Shown: positions 16,655 to 25,586 of the stretch, one piece after another
How positions within the stretch are numbered: position 1 is the stretch's first letter
Layout: every line of letters starts with the position of its first letter
Source of the DNA: Zoogloeaceae bacterium
Lineage (GTDB): Bacteria; Pseudomonadota; Gammaproteobacteria; Burkholderiales; Rhodocyclaceae
DNA: 50,952 bases
Reading direction: 5' to 3'
Assembly: GCA_031256795.1 (NCBI GenBank)
Contig: JAIRPW010000040.1
Location: 1-50,952, forward strand
Position numbers and translations under genes: made by a program
Notes under the pieces: model-generated
The model's input: only the letters and a program-made list of their open reading frames with translations
Database searches by the model: none
What the model was told of the DNA's origin: nothing

Positions 16655-17605
16655 TCAAGCCGCGCTGTTTTCTTCCGCCGCGCCCCATTGCGTAGCGCTT
16701 TCCCATTCCAGTCCCGGTTTTCCAAGCCAGTAGCCGTCACAGAATCCAGAGTTGTCGACTACGGTATCCAGCGTTGCAAAATCTTGGGTTTTCCGGCGGC
16801 AAGCGGCGGTAAAGGCAGACAGAATGTGTGTCATACCGCTTTCCTGAGGAGAAATGCGGATACGTTCAATACCCATGCGAATCATGTCTGGAATATGCCG
16901 GATTAAGTTGCAGGTTTGGGCAGACATGGTTTGAATGCCGTTTAAGGTGAGAAAAGGCTGTCCTTCGCGGGTGTTGAGTAAAAGTCCCTGCGGATGCTCC
17001 AGGCAGCGAAATTGGCAATTATCCTTGTTCAGGTCGTAATGGCGGGCGGTAAAGCAGCGCGCGGAAAAGGCGAGCGGCATTTTTCCGAACACGAATATCT
17101 CGCTCTCTACGCCTGCGGGGCGGCTTTTGTGCAGGGCGAAAATCATATCGCGCGAGGCTTCCAGCGGCGGCGTCCAGCCCGTCGCGCCTTGCCGAACAAA
17201 CCAGGCCAGCGAGGCCTCGTTATAAATATTGAGGTGCGTACCGCAGACAAAGGGAATTTTTCGCGCGCTGGCCATGGCTACCGCGCCCAGGTCATTGACC
17301 TCTACGCCCAAACGTCCTTCGTCCATGAGGCGGCGCAGGTTTTTGAGGTCGCTTTCCGATTCCAGAAGAGCTTGCGTGGAAAAAATCACATTTTTTCCGC
17401 GCGCCGTCAGGTCGCGCGCGAGATTCAGCCAATCGCCTACGCGCATCTGCTGACGTCGAGCGCAAACGACCTCTCCTAGGTAAATTCGGTCAATTTCTGG
17501 AAGCGCGGCCATCGCGGCGTAAAACTCCAGGATCTTTTCGCGCGGCCAGAACCAAAGCAAGGGCCCCAGGCTGATTTTGGGCGGGACAGGGTGGGCGAAG
17601 TTCAT
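16655..17605 (-). CDS. ubiV: O2-independent ubiquinone hydroxylation protein UbiV (U32 family)
   Basis: UbiV and UbiU form a [4Fe-4S] heterodimer that hydroxylates ubiquinone precursors without oxygen. The 316-residue product starts at ATG 17605 ([20 protein letters not shown]). The candidate cluster ligands are Cys48 (GEVVCARRQ), Cys184, Cys197 and Cys201 ([20 protein letters not shown]), matching the known UbiV pattern of one isolated Cys plus a C-x12-C-x3-C group. The [10 protein letters not shown] and [10 protein letters not shown] stretches are typical of U32 proteins. It lies 84 bases downstream of ubiU on the same strand. Confidence 0.9.
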   Translation of the reverse strand: MNFAHPVPPKISLGPLLWFWPREKILEFYAAMAALPEIDRIYLGEVVCARRQQMRVGDWLNLARDLTARGKNVIFSTQALLESESDLKNLRRLMDEGRLGVEVNDLGAVAMASARKIPFVCGTHLNIYNEASLAWFVRQGATGWTPPLEASRDMIFALHKSRPAGVESEIFVFGKMPLAFSARCFTARHYDLNKDNCQFRCLEHPQGLLLNTREGQPFLTLNGIQTMSAQTCNLIRHIPDMIRMGIERIRISPQESGMTHILSAFTAACRRKTQDFATLDTVVDNSGFCDGYWLGKPGLEWESATQWGAAEENSAA

Positions 17606-17689
17606 GAAACAATCCAAAAAAAGGAAAACACAGGATGGCGCGGCAGCGATCCGACGATCGCGCAATGCCCGCGAAAGCGGGCGCGCGGC

Positions 17690-18745
17690 TTAACGCCAAG
17701 GGCGGCTGTACGCGCCCAGCGTAGCCTGACGCCCTTCCGCGACGCGGGAGAGTTCATGCTGCCAGGCGGGGGCAGCCTGGTAGGCCTCGGCCTCGTTGGC
17801 GGCAACAGCTTCGGCGGCGCGATCCAGCGCGGCGCGCAAGGCGCGCGTAACCTGCCCTACGTAGGCCGGACTGCGCTGACGTCCCTCAATTTTAAGAGCC
17901 GAGACTCCGATTTGTATCAGTCGCGGCAAAATTTCCAGCGTATTGAGGCTGGTAGGTTCTTCCAGCGCGTAATAAGTATCGCCTTGCACTTCAAAGCGTC
18001 CTTTGCACAGAGTGGGGTAACCAGCGGATTCCTGAGGGGCAAAAGCATCAATAAGCACACCGTTTAGACGCGCCTCCATATGCTCGCCAGCGACTTCGTC
18101 CGCGCGCGCGTTTCGCCTCTCCCAGCGCACAAATTTTGCGGGCGAACAGACGCCGACGGTATTCGGCGACTCTCCGGTTGCGTAGGAAGAAAGCCAGCAG
18201 CGTCCTTCGTTCATCACGCACAGACTGCCGAAGCCAAAGACTTCAATCTCCGCTTCGGTGTTCTGAATCAAGTGTTCAACCTGAGCGAGCGTGAGAACGC
18301 GCGGCAGCACGACGCGGCGAATACCGAATTCCCGCTGACAAAAATTGATGGCTTCATAATTGGTCGCAGACCCTTGCACGGAAAGGTGTAGAGCCAAATT
18401 GGGATGCCGGTCGCGGGCATAGGCGAGCAGTCCCATGTCCGCAAGAATGACTGCGCGCGCACCCAATTCCGCCGAGCGGTCGACCGCTCGACGCCATTCC
18501 TCAACTCGGCCCTGCTGCGGAAATGTGTTGATGGCAATCAGGGTGGAGCAGCCTTTGGCGCGCGCATAGGCAATTCCATCGGCGAGCGCCTGTTCGGAAA
18601 AATTCAGGCCTGCGAAGTTGCGGGCGTTGGTGTCGTTCTTGAATCCGGTATAGACCGAGTCCGCGCCGTTATCCACCGCGATTTTGAGCGCGGGCAGGCT
18701 GCCGGCAGGGCAGACCAGGGCGGGTTTTCTGATACTTTTTTTCAT
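17690..18745 (-). CDS. ubiU: O2-independent ubiquinone hydroxylation protein UbiU (U32 family)
   Basis: This 351-residue U32-family protein is the partner of UbiV. The opening KPALVCPAGSLPALKIAVDN and GADSVYTGFKNDTNARNF are typical of UbiU. The cluster ligands are Cys176, Cys183 and Cys200 (GSLCVMNEGRC then GVCSPAK), with Cys247 as the likely fourth. The 7- and 17-residue spacings equal those of Escherichia coli UbiU, while the last gap is about eight longer. The pair shows ubiquinone can be made anoxically. The gene follows rho by nine bases and precedes ubiV, probably one transcript. UbiT, the usual third member, is not in the window. Confidence 0.92.
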   Translation of the reverse strand: MKKSIRKPALVCPAGSLPALKIAVDNGADSVYTGFKNDTNARNFAGLNFSEQALADGIAYARAKGCSTLIAINTFPQQGRVEEWRRAVDRSAELGARAVILADMGLLAYARDRHPNLALHLSVQGSATNYEAINFCQREFGIRRVVLPRVLTLAQVEHLIQNTEAEIEVFGFGSLCVMNEGRCWLSSYATGESPNTVGVCSPAKFVRWERRNARADEVAGEHMEARLNGVLIDAFAPQESAGYPTLCKGRFEVQGDTYYALEEPTSLNTLEILPRLIQIGVSALKIEGRQRSPAYVGQVTRALRAALDRAAEAVAANEAEAYQAAPAWQHELSRVAEGRQATLGAYSRPWR

Positions 18746-18754
18746 GCTTCGCCA

Positions 18755-20014
18755 TTATCCTCGCCGCATGGCATTGAAAAATTCCGCGTTATTTTTGGTC
18801 GTCTTGACTTTGTCAAGCAAAAATTCCATGGCCTCCAGATCGTCCATTGGATAGAGCAGTTTGCGCAATACCCACATTTTTTGCAGGACGTCGGGCTTCA
18901 GTAACAACTCCTCGCGTCGGGTTCCGGAGCGGTTCACGTTGATGGCGGGATACATGCGCTTTTCCGCCATGCGCCGGTCCAGATGGATCTCCATGTTTCC
19001 GGTGCCCTTGAATTCCTCGTAGATAACATCGTCCATGCGCGATCCGGTTTCGATCAGCGCTGTGGCGACAATGGTGAGACTGCCGCCTTCCTCAATGTTG
19101 CGCGCCGCGCCAAAAAAACGTTTTGGTTTTTGTAGCGCGTTGGCGTCTACGCCGCCAGTCAATACCTTGCCCGACGCGGGCTGTACGGTGTTATAGGCGC
19201 GCGCCAGGCGCGTGATGGAATCCAGGAGGATGATGACGTCTTTCTTCATTTCGACAAGACGTTTGGCTTTTTCAATGACCATTTCCGCGACCTGTACGTG
19301 GCGGGTAGCGGGCTCGTCAAAGGTAGAGGCGACGACCTCGCCGCGGACCGTGCGGGTCATTTCGGTTACTTCTTCCGGGCGTTCGTCAATCAAAAGCACA
19401 ATCAGTACGGCGTCGGGATGATTGCTGGTCAGGGCGTGCGCGATATGCTGCAACATAACCGTTTTCCCAGACTTTGGCGGCGAGACAAGCAAAGCGCGCT
19501 GCCCCGCGCCAATTGGGGCAATCATGTCAATAACCCGTCCCGTAATGTTCTCCTCGGCGCGGATGTCCCTTTCCAGATGCAAATGCCGCGCTGGATGCAG
19601 GGGCGTCAGATTCTCAAACATCAATTTATTTTTGGTGGCTTCCGGCGGAAAACCGTTAATTTTGTCCAGCTTGGTCAGCGCGGAATATCGTTCGCCATCT
19701 TTGGGCGTGCGAACTTCCCCTTCAATAGAATCGCCGGTGCGCAGGTTGAAACGCCGAATCTGTGAGGGGGAAACGTAAATGTCATCCGTATCGGCCTGGT
19801 AGGAGGTATCGGGAGATCGGAGAAAGCCGAAGCCGTCGGAAAGGATTTCCAGTGTTCCGTCCCCGTAAATGGTTTCGCCTTTTTTGGCCTGGGAACGAAG
19901 AATGGAAAAAATGAGTTCGTGCTTTCTGAGTCGGTTTGCGGCGTCAATGTTGAGACTGGCGGCCATTTCAACCAATTGGCTGACGTGCAGAGACTTGAGT
20001 TCGGAGATGTGCAT
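18755..20014 (-). CDS. rho: Transcription termination factor Rho
   Basis: This 419-residue hexameric RNA helicase terminates transcription at unstructured C-rich RNA. It contains the N-terminal Rho domain ([18 protein letters not shown]), the cold-shock-like RNA-binding domain ([17 protein letters not shown]), and the RecA-type ATPase with P-loop VSPPKSGKT (residues 177-185). Walker B is [16 protein letters not shown], followed by the Q-loop/R-loop region. Length is exactly normal. trxA lies directly upstream, as in many proteobacteria. The 130-base leader, which holds an inverted repeat, may carry autoregulation. Confidence 0.97.
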   Translation of the reverse strand: MHISELKSLHVSQLVEMAASLNIDAANRLRKHELIFSILRSQAKKGETIYGDGTLEILSDGFGFLRSPDTSYQADTDDIYVSPSQIRRFNLRTGDSIEGEVRTPKDGERYSALTKLDKINGFPPEATKNKLMFENLTPLHPARHLHLERDIRAEENITGRVIDMIAPIGAGQRALLVSPPKSGKTVMLQHIAHALTSNHPDAVLIVLLIDERPEEVTEMTRTVRGEVVASTFDEPATRHVQVAEMVIEKAKRLVEMKKDVIILLDSITRLARAYNTVQPASGKVLTGGVDANALQKPKRFFGAARNIEEGGSLTIVATALIETGSRMDDVIYEEFKGTGNMEIHLDRRMAEKRMYPAINVNRSGTRREELLLKPDVLQKMWVLRKLLYPMDDLEAMEFLLDKVKTTKNNAEFFNAMRRG

Positions 20015-20105
20015 GTTGTGGCGTGGCGGCTAAAGGCGGGAAAAAGCGTCCCCGGAAATACGAAGAACGCGGTGTGCTGCGGGAAAGAGGAAGATTAGAG
20101 GGTAA

Positions 20106-20128
20106 CCAGACTGGAGAACCCAGTCTGG
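20106..20128 (-). promoter_or_regulatory. Perfect inverted repeat between trxA and rho
   Basis: CCAGACTGG (20106-20114), a 5-base loop, and CCAGTCTGG (20120-20128) form a perfect 9-bp stem in the 132-base gap. Read in the gene direction, a short pyrimidine-rich stretch follows rather than a clean T-run. It may be a weak trxA terminator, an attenuator before rho, or a protein-binding operator. Confidence 0.45.
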
Positions 20129-20146
20129 AGACGTAAGATAGGGAAT

Positions 20147-20476
20147 TTACAGGCGGCTGTCAATCATGGACGCAATCTGACTTTCACTTTGCGCGCCAAC
20201 CTTGATTTCTTCCACATTGCCGTCGCAGAACAGCATGAGCGTGGGAATCCCGCGAATGTTGTAGCGGGCGGCGAGATCGCGTTCCTCGTCTACGTTGATC
20301 TTGCCCACACGAATTTTCCCGCTGTATTTTCGCGCGATATTTTCAACAATCGGCATCATGGCTTTGCAGGGACCGCACCATTCTGCCCAGAAGTCCACCA
20401 GGACGGGAATGCTGGCACTCAGTACCTCCGTCTCAAAATTGTCGTCACTGATGGGAGTGATAGATTCGCTGCTCAT
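20147..20476 (-). CDS. trxA: Thioredoxin 1
   Basis: This 109-residue cytoplasmic disulfide reductase has the active site WCGPC (Cys34, Cys37), a cis-Pro loop RGIPTLMLF, and a buried Asp in VLVDFWAEWC. ATG 20476 follows CGAGGAAATC. The trxA-rho pairing is widespread in proteobacteria and supports the call. About 260 bases separate it from the divergent rpmB. Confidence 0.96.
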   Translation of the reverse strand: MSSESITPISDDNFETEVLSASIPVLVDFWAEWCGPCKAMMPIVENIARKYSGKIRVGKINVDEERDLAARYNIRGIPTLMLFCDGNVEEIKVGAQSESQIASMIDSRL

Positions 20477-20670
20477 GATTTCCTCGATAAAGTATGGGAA
20501 AGGGAAGGTGGAAAGCTGTTCGTAAGCGCGTTATCCGCGAAAGACAGGGTCATTTGCGGAAAGCGCGGCTATCCTACCGAAAACCGCGCAGGCTGAAAAG
20601 CGCGGCGCAAGAAAAATGGGGCAGAGGCAGCGAAGGAAGAGAGGCGATCTGGAATGAATGGCAAGATAGC

Positions 20671-20699
20671 TTGTATTGTTTATTGTCACGTAGTACTAT
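20671..20699 (+). promoter_or_regulatory. Probable sigma70 promoter of rpmB-rpmG
   Basis: TTGTAT (20671-20676), a 17-base spacer and TACTAT (20694-20699) lie 39 bases before the rpmB start. It is the best-placed promoter in the 262-base divergent gap. Assigned by eye. Confidence 0.5.
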
Positions 20700-20738
20700 G
20701 CGCGGCTTAACTCAACCAATGCTTTTTGGAGTGAAATC

Positions 20739-20972
20739 ATGGCGCGAGTCTGCCAAGTGACGGGTAAAGCCCCGATGGTGGGGCACAAAGTGTCTCATGC
20801 CAACAACAAAACCAAGCGGAGATTTCTGCCGAATCTGCAATATCGCCGTTTTTGGGTGGAAAGTGAAAATCGTTTCGTGCGTCTGCGCGTTTCCAATGCC
20901 GGTCTGCGGCTCATTGACAAGAACGGCATTGATGACGTGCTGGCGGACTTGCGCAGCAGCGGCGAACTTTGA
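20739..20972 (+). CDS. rpmB: 50S ribosomal protein L28
   Basis: This 77-residue protein begins [20 protein letters not shown], the L28 signature. [17 protein letters not shown] and a C-terminal [17 protein letters not shown] follow. It has one Cys only, so it is the zinc-free type. rpmG follows after 16 bases on the same transcript, the usual pair. Confidence 0.97.
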   Translation: MARVCQVTGKAPMVGHKVSHANNKTKRRFLPNLQYRRFWVESENRFVRLRVSNAGLRLIDKNGIDDVLADLRSSGEL

Positions 20973-20988
20973 TTGAAAGGAAAGTATT

Positions 20989-21156
20989 ATGGCGAAGGGC
21001 GGGCGCGAAAAAATCAAGCTGGAGTCCAGCGCGGGCACCGGGCATTTCTATACGACCTCCAAGAATAAGCGTACTACGCCTGAAAAACTGGAGTTCATGA
21101 AGTACGATCCCAAGGCGAAAAAGCATGTTCTGTATAAAGAGATCAAGCTGAAGTAA
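20989..21156 (+). CDS. rpmG: 50S ribosomal protein L33
   Basis: This 55-residue protein starts [20 protein letters not shown] and ends [14 protein letters not shown], the cysteine-free proteobacterial L33. ATG 20989 lies behind GAAAGGAAAGTATT. It is co-transcribed with rpmB and ended by the hairpin at 21185. Confidence 0.97.
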   Translation: MAKGGREKIKLESSAGTGHFYTTSKNKRTTPEKLEFMKYDPKAKKHVLYKEIKLK

Positions 21157-21184
21157 TTTTTTGCCGCGCATGCGTTTTTTCGAG

Positions 21185-21226
21185 CTGGCCTTTTAGGGAT
21201 TGTCCTAAAGGCCAGTTTTTTATTTT
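21185..21226 (+). terminator. Rho-independent terminator of rpmB-rpmG
   Basis: CTGGCCTTTTAGG pairs with CCTAAAGGCCAG (one bulged T) across a 6-base loop, followed by six T and an ATTTT. It lies 28 bases after the rpmG stop. Confidence 0.9.
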
Positions 21227-21250
21227 GGGCAGGGCCGGGGTTCCCAGGAA

Positions 21251-21613
21251 ATGATTTTTGGCGCGAGGAAAGCCGAATCGCGTATTGTCTGGAGAGAAGC
21301 GGACGCGCCGGAAAAACCGCCGCTGGGCGATCCATGCAATGGCTGCGGTCTGTGTTGCCTTTTTGCGCCTTGTCCTGTTGGGGCGCTATTGACTTGGCGG
21401 CGTTCTGGTACGTGCGCGTGGCTGCGCTGGGAAGAAAACCGCAAACGTTATGTATGCGGCGCGTTGATGCGCTGGCAGTCTGAAGAGCGCGCGTTTTCCA
21501 GAATCTATCGTCTCTGGATGTTTCGTTTGACGCGCCGCTGGATCGCGACGGGGGCGGGCTGCGACGCAGCTCTTTATGCGGAGTCGCCGCGCGCGCCAGA
21601 AGAGGCGCGATAA
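21251..21613 (+). CDS. YkgJ-family cysteine-cluster protein
   Basis: This 120-residue protein carries a zinc- or iron-chelating CxxCxxCC motif: CNGCGLCC, with Cys29, Cys32, Cys35 and Cys36. Further cysteines at 41, 55 and 69 complete the UPF0153/YkgJ pattern. The C-terminal half is rich in Arg and Trp (RIYRLWMFRLTRRW) and could bind membrane or nucleic acid. The start ATG 21251 has AGGA only one base upstream, so the true start may differ. It sits between the rpmG terminator and gap. Its biochemical role is unknown. Confidence 0.75.
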   Translation: MIFGARKAESRIVWREADAPEKPPLGDPCNGCGLCCLFAPCPVGALLTWRRSGTCAWLRWEENRKRYVCGALMRWQSEERAFSRIYRLWMFRLTRRWIATGAGCDAALYAESPRAPEEAR

Positions 21614-21693
21614 AAAAGGGAACGCTATATAATCCGCATTCTTTGCGGCGGCGTGTCTGGAACGGGGTTTCCTTATTTCTACAGGAGTGTTTG

Positions 21694-22722
21694 ATGTCAA
21701 TTCAGGTGGCTATCAATGGTTTTGGGCGCATCGGTCGGTGCATTTTCCGCGCGATTTATGAGCAGGGTTTGCAGGACGAATTTAGCGTGGCGGCGGTCAA
21801 TGCTTCTGGCGATTTGGTTACAAATGCGCATTTGCTGAAGTACGATACTACGCATGGGCGTTTCGGCACGGACGTCTCTGTTGAGGGAGATCGCGCGCTT
21901 TTGATTGAAGGCAAAAAAATTCCCTTTTATTCCAGCAAGAATCCAAAGGATATTGACTGGTCGCGTCATGGCGTTGATTTGGTGTTTGAATGTACCGGCG
22001 CTTATACCAGCAAGGAAAAGGCTGCCGCGCTTTTGGCGCAGGGGGCGAAAAAAGTGCTTATTTCCGCGCCTGGCGGCGACGATGTGGACGCGACCGTCGT
22101 CTATGGCGTGAACGAGGCAGTGCTGACGCAGTCAATGCGCGTGGTTTCCAATGCTTCCTGCACTACCAATTGCCTGGCTCCTGTGGCCAAGGTGCTGTCG
22201 GAGTCGGTTGGCATTCGGCAAGGATTGATGACGACGATCCATGCCTATACGAATGATCAGGTGACGGTTGACGCGCGGCACAAGGATTTACGCCGCGCCC
22301 GGGCTGCCGCGGCCAATATTATTCCTACCAAAACCGGCGCGGCTCGCGCGGTAGGGCTTGTGCTGCCGCAATTGAGCGGACGGTTTGACGGGTTTGCGTT
22401 GCGAGTGCCAACTCTGAATGTCTCGATCGTGGATTTGACTTTTATGCCGGAACGCGCGACGACAAAAGAGGAAATTAACGCGAGGATGACGGAAGCAAGC
22501 AATGGTGTTTTGCGGGGAGTCCTGGCGGTGAATACAGAGCCGTTGGTTTCTTCAGATTTCAACCATACTTCGGTATCTTCCACTTTCGACGCGACGCAGA
22601 CGCGCGTACTGGAAGGCGAGAACGGCGAGACGCTCGTCAAGGTGCTGGCCTGGTATGACAATGAATGGGGATATTCCTGCCGTATGCTGGATACGGCGCG
22701 CGCGTGGCTGTCGGCAAAGTAA
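21694..22722 (+). CDS. gap: Glyceraldehyde-3-phosphate dehydrogenase, type I
   Basis: This 342-residue glycolytic enzyme oxidises glyceraldehyde-3-phosphate to 1,3-bisphosphoglycerate. It starts MSIQVAINGFGRIGRCIFRA; the catalytic Cys156 is in SNASCTTNCLAP, and the phosphate-binding RAAAANIIPTKTGAA block and WYDNEWGYSCRM C-terminus are present. ATG 21694 follows ACAGGAGTGTTTG. At the cofactor loop the sequence is VNASGDLVTN, not the usual NDLTD of strictly NAD-dependent enzymes, so cofactor preference is uncertain. A TATAAT hexamer at 21628-21633 is a possible -10 box. Confidence 0.95.
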   Translation: MSIQVAINGFGRIGRCIFRAIYEQGLQDEFSVAAVNASGDLVTNAHLLKYDTTHGRFGTDVSVEGDRALLIEGKKIPFYSSKNPKDIDWSRHGVDLVFECTGAYTSKEKAAALLAQGAKKVLISAPGGDDVDATVVYGVNEAVLTQSMRVVSNASCTTNCLAPVAKVLSESVGIRQGLMTTIHAYTNDQVTVDARHKDLRRARAAAANIIPTKTGAARAVGLVLPQLSGRFDGFALRVPTLNVSIVDLTFMPERATTKEEINARMTEASNGVLRGVLAVNTEPLVSSDFNHTSVSSTFDATQTRVLEGENGETLVKVLAWYDNEWGYSCRMLDTARAWLSAK

Positions 22723-22825
22723 GGGGAAACGTAACGTTTTGTTACGGCTTTCAGGAGAGACCGGGCATTTCATGTATTATCCGGCCTCTGTTTGCGTGTT
22801 GTTTATTTTCTGTGAGGGTGTTGGT

Positions 22826-23605
22826 ATGCGTATGAAAAAAATGTTGGCGGTGTTTCTGACAGGTCTGGTTGTTTCTGCGTCGGCGTGGGCGGCGGATGTG
22901 TTTGTGACGGTCAATGGCTCTGCCGTACCGCAATACCGCGCGGATGTTTTGTTTAATGAGCAGAAAGCGTCGGGGGTGGAAATTAATGATCGTACCCGCG
23001 ACGCGGTGCGCGAGGCGCTGGTGCGCAGCGAGCTGATTGCCGTGGAGGCGCGGCGTTCCGGCATGGATAAAGAAGCGGAAGTGCGCGGTCTGATGGAAAA
23101 TGCCAGCACGTCTGTTTTGGTGCGTGCGTATCTGGATAAATATCTGCGGGAAAATCCGGTATCTGACGCCGAGGTTACGGAAGCGTATGACGCCTTAAAG
23201 CAACAGGTTGGCAGTACGGAATACCATGTTCGTCATATTCTGCTGGATACCGAGGCGGCGGCGAAAGCGGTGATTGCCAAGCTGGGCAAGGGCGGTAAGT
23301 TTGCCGCGCTAGCCAAGGAATCCAAAGACGAGGGAAGCAAGAATCAGGGCGGCGATTTGGGCTGGAGCAGTCCTGCGGCGTTTGTGCCGCCGTTCGCCGA
23401 GGCGTTGCAAAAAATGTCCAAAGGCCAGTACAGCAAGGAGCCGGTGCAGACTGATTTTGGCTACCACGTGCTTTTGGTTGAGGATGTTCGTCCGGCGAAA
23501 TTGCCCGCGCTGGATCAGCTGCGCGGTCAGATTGAGCAGCGGCTCAACATGCGCAAGGTGGATAGCCTGATTGAGGAGCTGCGCGGAAAAGCGGAGATCA
23601 AGTAA
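22826..23605 (+). CDS. Periplasmic parvulin-type peptidyl-prolyl isomerase
   Basis: The 259-residue product has a signal peptide (MRMKKMLAVFLTGLVVSASA, then WAAD). A helical chaperone-like segment (SurA/PrsA-N type) follows, then a parvulin rotamase domain at about 140-235: EYHVRHILLDTEAA, then KNQGGDLGWSSPAAFVPPF and TDFGYHVLLVED. It assists folding of exported and outer membrane proteins. ATG 22826 is chosen because the frame upstream to 22655 runs through the gap gene end. A strong terminator follows, so it may be monocistronic. It is smaller than SurA (one rotamase domain), closer to the PpiC/Cbf2 type of betaproteobacteria. Confidence 0.92.
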   Translation: MRMKKMLAVFLTGLVVSASAWAADVFVTVNGSAVPQYRADVLFNEQKASGVEINDRTRDAVREALVRSELIAVEARRSGMDKEAEVRGLMENASTSVLVRAYLDKYLRENPVSDAEVTEAYDALKQQVGSTEYHVRHILLDTEAAAKAVIAKLGKGGKFAALAKESKDEGSKNQGGDLGWSSPAAFVPPFAEALQKMSKGQYSKEPVQTDFGYHVLLVEDVRPAKLPALDQLRGQIEQRLNMRKVDSLIEELRGKAEIK

Positions 23606-23634
23606 TTCCCGCAGGTATTTTAAGTTTTGATTCT

Positions 23635-23662
23635 GCCCGCGCTTTTCAGGCGCGGGCTTTTT
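23635..23662 (+). terminator. Rho-independent terminator after the parvulin gene
   Basis: GCCCGCGC (23635-23642), a 7-base loop and GCGCGGGC (23650-23657) form a perfect GC stem followed by five T. Confidence 0.92.
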
Positions 23663-23798
23663 CATGAAGAATTTCAAAAAAAGAAACGGCTAAAAAGGGG
23701 CGTTTTTTGCGGAAAGCAGGGGCGATTTGATTTTTCGCGTTGTTTCCGCAGTCTGGTTGTGTTAGAAAGACGGCCTATTGTGCGGCTAGAGAGTAAAA

Positions 23799-25025
23799 AT
23801 GGTTTTCTCCTTTTTCAGAAAAAACGAGACGGAAACTCCGGCGCAGAAGACGGCGCGCCCTGTGGCGCAGAAGCCCGCGCCTGTTGCGAATTCCAGGCAG
23901 ACAGGGAAAGGCAGTCCTCAGGGCGTGAACGCAGAGGTAAGCGCGGGTTCCGGTAGTTCTGCGGCGGCGGATGATTGGTCGCTTGATTTCTCCGTGACCA
24001 TGAATCGCGGTGCGGGCATTGAGCTTTTTGAAGAAACCGATCCTTACGCGGAGATTGCTGAACATGCGGCGATTTCTTATGCCAATGGTCAGACTGGCGT
24101 GGCGCGGTCCACGCTGGAGAACGCGATCCATGGAAATGGCGAGCCGGGGGCTGTGCGTTTGTGGCACATGCTTTTTGATCTTTTGCGGGTGACGGGAGAC
24201 CAATCTGCCTTTGAGCTTCTGGGCATGGATTTTGCGCGGGTTTGTGAGTTGTCGCCGCCTTCTTGGAGCGTTGAGCCGGCGGAGAAGGAGAATCCTCCGA
24301 TGATGGCGCCGCTTGATATGGGCGGCGGAGTGATCGCCTTGCAGGGAGTCCTGCTGAGCGACAATCCGGCGTTGGACGAGATGCGGCGGATATTGGCGAA
24401 GAAAGCGCCCTGCCGGCTGGATTTTCGGAGATTGGCTGGGGTAGATGCGGACGCGGCGTCGATGCTGTCGGGCATTCTAGGCGAGGCGCGCAAAAAGGAT
24501 TTGGCATGGGGATTGTCGTACGCGCGTTCGTTTTCGGACCGTTTGGCTTTGCGGATTGCCAGTGGACAAGTGCAGGAAGCCTCTCTTTGGCAGTTACAGC
24601 TGGAGTTGCTGTTGTTTTTGGGGGATGAGAATACTTTTGAGGAGCGGGCGGTGGATTATGCGGTGAAGTTTGAATTATCGCCGCCGTCATGGGAACCGCC
24701 CAAAAAACCGCCGATGATCCCTGAAAGCGAGGATGCGGGAAGCGGATCGGATATTGCCGCGGACGAGGTATCCATGCGCCTGGAGGGCGATCTTTTGCAG
24801 GGGAATTTGGGCGCGGTACAGGCCTTGCTCAAGTCGGGCGAAGAGACGCGCTTGGATTTTTCCGGGGTGCGGCGCTTGGATTTCGTGAGCGCCGGGATGT
24901 TGGCGACCTTGTTAAAAGAAGCGGGCGGCAAAGCGGTGATTGTCCATCCCAATTATCTGGTTGCGGAATTGTTGCGTGTTATGGGCGTAGATCAGGTCGC
25001 GCGTTTGGAAATTGCCAAACATTGA
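23799..25025 (+). CDS. STAS-domain protein with an internal repeat, next to hslVU
   Basis: This is a 408-residue cytoplasmic protein without known catalytic motifs. A Pro/Ala/Gln linker fills the first 60 residues. Two similar modules follow, each with a helical stretch ending ELSPPSW (one near residue 150, one near 305). Each helical module is followed by an acidic linker and a STAS-like beta-alpha unit: VIALQGVLLSDN to LDFRRLAGVDADAASMLSGI, and MRLEGDLLQGN to LDFSGVRRLDFVSAGMLATL. STAS domains (anti-sigma antagonist fold) often mediate regulated protein contacts. The usual phosphorylated Ser position reads DADAAS and DFVSAG. It is 21 bases before hslV, as seen in several betaproteobacteria. 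The function is unproven. Confidence 0.8.
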   Translation: MVFSFFRKNETETPAQKTARPVAQKPAPVANSRQTGKGSPQGVNAEVSAGSGSSAAADDWSLDFSVTMNRGAGIELFEETDPYAEIAEHAAISYANGQTGVARSTLENAIHGNGEPGAVRLWHMLFDLLRVTGDQSAFELLGMDFARVCELSPPSWSVEPAEKENPPMMAPLDMGGGVIALQGVLLSDNPALDEMRRILAKKAPCRLDFRRLAGVDADAASMLSGILGEARKKDLAWGLSYARSFSDRLALRIASGQVQEASLWQLQLELLLFLGDENTFEERAVDYAVKFELSPPSWEPPKKPPMIPESEDAGSGSDIAADEVSMRLEGDLLQGNLGAVQALLKSGEETRLDFSGVRRLDFVSAGMLATLLKEAGGKAVIVHPNYLVAELLRVMGVDQVARLEIAKH

Positions 25026-25046
25026 GCGAAATACAGGGCAAAAAGT

Positions 25047-25586
25047 ATGGAACACTATCACGGCACAACAATTGTGTCGGTACGGCGCGGCAGTTTGGTC
25101 GCAATGGGCGGGGATGGGCAGGTTACGTTGGGAAACGTCGTGATCAAGCAGGGGGCGCGCAAAATTCGCCGTGTGTATCAGGAGCGTATTTTGGCGGGCT
25201 TTGCGGGCGCGACGGCGGATGCTTTTACCTTGCTGGAGTTATTTGAGTCCAAGCTGGAAAAACACCAGGGCAATTTACTGCGCGGCGCGGTGGAATTGGC
25301 GAAGGACTGGCGGACAGATCGTATGCTGCGGCGCTTGGAGGCCATGCTGATTGTCGCGGATGTGGAACGTACACTGGTGATTACCGGCAATGGGGACGTT
25401 TTGGAGCCTGAATATGGGGTTGCCGCGATTGGTTCGGGCGGGGTATATGCGCAGAGCGCCGCGCGCGCGCTTTTGGAGAATACAGAGCTGTCTCCGCTGG
25501 AGATCGTGCAAAAGTCTTTGGGGATTGCCGCGGAGATGTGCATTTATACAAACCACAACTTTACGTTGGAGCAGTTGGGCGAATGA
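25047..25586 (+). CDS. hslV: ATP-dependent protease proteolytic subunit HslV
   Basis: HslV is the proteasome-like peptidase of the HslUV complex. In the 179-residue product the N-terminal nucleophile Thr is exposed by processing within [58 protein letters not shown] and a C-terminal [12 protein letters not shown] are family signatures. ATG 25047 follows ACAGGGCAAAAAGT. Its TGA overlaps the hslU ATG (ATGA), coupling production of the two subunits. Confidence 0.97.
   Translation: MEHYHGTTIVSVRRGSLVAMGGDGQVTLGNVVIKQGARKIRRVYQERILAGFAGATADAFTLLELFESKLEKHQGNLLRGAVELAKDWRTDRMLRRLEAMLIVADVERTLVITGNGDVLEPEYGVAAIGSGGVYAQSAARALLENTELSPLEIVQKSLGIAAEMCIYTNHNFTLEQLGE

Noticed and set aside
20106-20128. 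Treating the trxA-rho inverted repeat as a definite terminator
   Set aside because: The stem is perfect but the following sequence lacks a T-run, so it is listed only as a possible regulatory element.
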